Source: Methylocystis sp. B8
Lineage (GTDB): Bacteria; Pseudomonadota; Alphaproteobacteria; Rhizobiales; Beijerinckiaceae
Length of the DNA stretch: 64,000 bases
Direction of reading: 5' to 3'
Assembly (NCBI RefSeq): GCF_005771425.1
Contig: NZ_VBTZ01000008.1
Span: forward strand, 1-64,000
Below are positions 63,730 to 64,000 of the stretch, one piece after another. Position 1 is the stretch's first letter, and the number at the start of each line of letters is the position of its first letter. The notes beneath the pieces are model-generated. The model saw nothing but the letters and a program-made list of their open reading frames with translations, was not told the origin of the DNA and did not search any database. The translations under genes were made by a program, and so were the position numbers.

Positions 63730-63813
63730 ATGGATACCCAAACGCTCCTCCTAATTGTTATCGTTGTTCTCCTGCTTGGCGGAGGTTGGTACGGCAGGGG
63801 ACGGTGGTTTTAG
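63730..63813 (+). CDS. Very small hydrophobic membrane peptide
   Basis: The peptide has 27 residues from ATG 63730 (AGGA nine bases upstream; ATG 63721 is in frame). One membrane helix (TLLLIVIVVLLLGGGWYGRG) with a Gly/Trp/Tyr/Arg end, similar to the short stress-linked DUF3309-like peptides of Alphaproteobacteria. Too short for certainty. Confidence 0.45.
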   Translation: MDTQTLLLIVIVVLLLGGGWYGRGRWF

Positions 63814-64000
63814 ACGGCTGGCAGTTATCGCTGGGGGATCATATTCGAGCCTAAAACGACGCGCTGGGTAAACTGACGTTTTTGGACGCCCGTCTGAAAG
63901 CTGCAGTCTAAACGGTCGACGTCTGACATTGATGCTGAAACCATTCGAGATCGTCACGAACTGGAACAAATATCGGATCAAACCGGCCTTCTAAAAAGAA

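Overview
The window looks like chromosome of a GC-rich alphaproteobacterium, most likely of the order Rhizobiales (Hyphomicrobiales), possibly near Methylocystaceae/Beijerinckiaceae. This is inferred from the NasT/NasS nitrate switch, TIGR02300 (FYDLN acid) protein, HWE-type histidine kinase, DUF2274/Trb remnants and codon usage. No rRNA, tRNA or CRISPR array was recognised. Nothing in the window fixes the genus.

Region 1 (1-14.4 kb) is an assimilatory nitrate/nitrite island on the + strand. It holds the 3' end of an autotransporter, an outer-membrane barrel protein, nasT (ANTAR antiterminator), nasS (nitrate sensor), a NirB-like flavoprotein, a NirA-type nitrite reductase, an FAD/Fe-S reductase, nitrate reductase NasA, a NarK-type transporter and a PP2C-phosphatase/Ser-Thr-kinase fusion. 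Upstream of the barrel gene and again upstream of the NirB-like gene I see a -24/-12 (sigma-54-like) promoter followed by paired six-base-loop RNA hairpins of the ANTAR type. At the first site the second hairpin overlaps a strong intrinsic terminator.

Region 2 (14.4-23.3 kb, - strand) is a ribosomal-peptide (TOMM / linear azol(in)e peptide) cluster. A 119-residue precursor ends in a Cys-Arg-Gly repeat with nine cysteines. It is followed by a fused leader-binding/YcaO cyclodehydratase, a SagB-type azoline dehydrogenase and an exported amidase-signature protein. A NodU/CmcH-type carbamoyltransferase and a patatin-like phospholipase lie just upstream on the same strand. This is the best candidate for an uncharacterised system in the window.

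Region 3 (23.3-39.5 kb) begins with remains of a Trb conjugation locus: a decayed trbI and an intact DUF2274 gene. A very unusual gene follows, fusing a P-type H+-ATPase to a MacA/HlyD-like periplasmic adaptor, and then an SbmA/YddA-like ABC protein with a degenerate ATPase. A carbohydrate block comes next: GH15 glucoamylase, a GH94-like protein and a discoidin-domain glycosidase-like protein. The region ends with a frameshifted plasmid/phage helicase-primase remnant.

Region 4 (39.7-51.4 kb, - strand) is one long respiratory operon: alternative complex III (actABCDEF), a small membrane protein, SCO, then caa3-type cytochrome c oxidase subunits II, I, III and a IV-like subunit. It would form a quinol -> ACIII -> caa3 oxidase chain.

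Region 5 (51.4-57.6 kb) is gene-poor and decayed. It has small hypothetical genes, at least three frameshifted genes (a small conserved protein, a PHB-depolymerase-like esterase, a DUF2383 protein), an intact transglutaminase-like gene and a FYDLN-type protein. A short palindromic repeat at 52.1 kb also occurs at 23.5 kb, next to the trb remnant. Region 6 (57.6-63.8 kb) encodes a CheB-CheR-coiled-coil-PAS signalling protein overlapping a GAF/PAS/HWE histidine kinase, then two small proteins.
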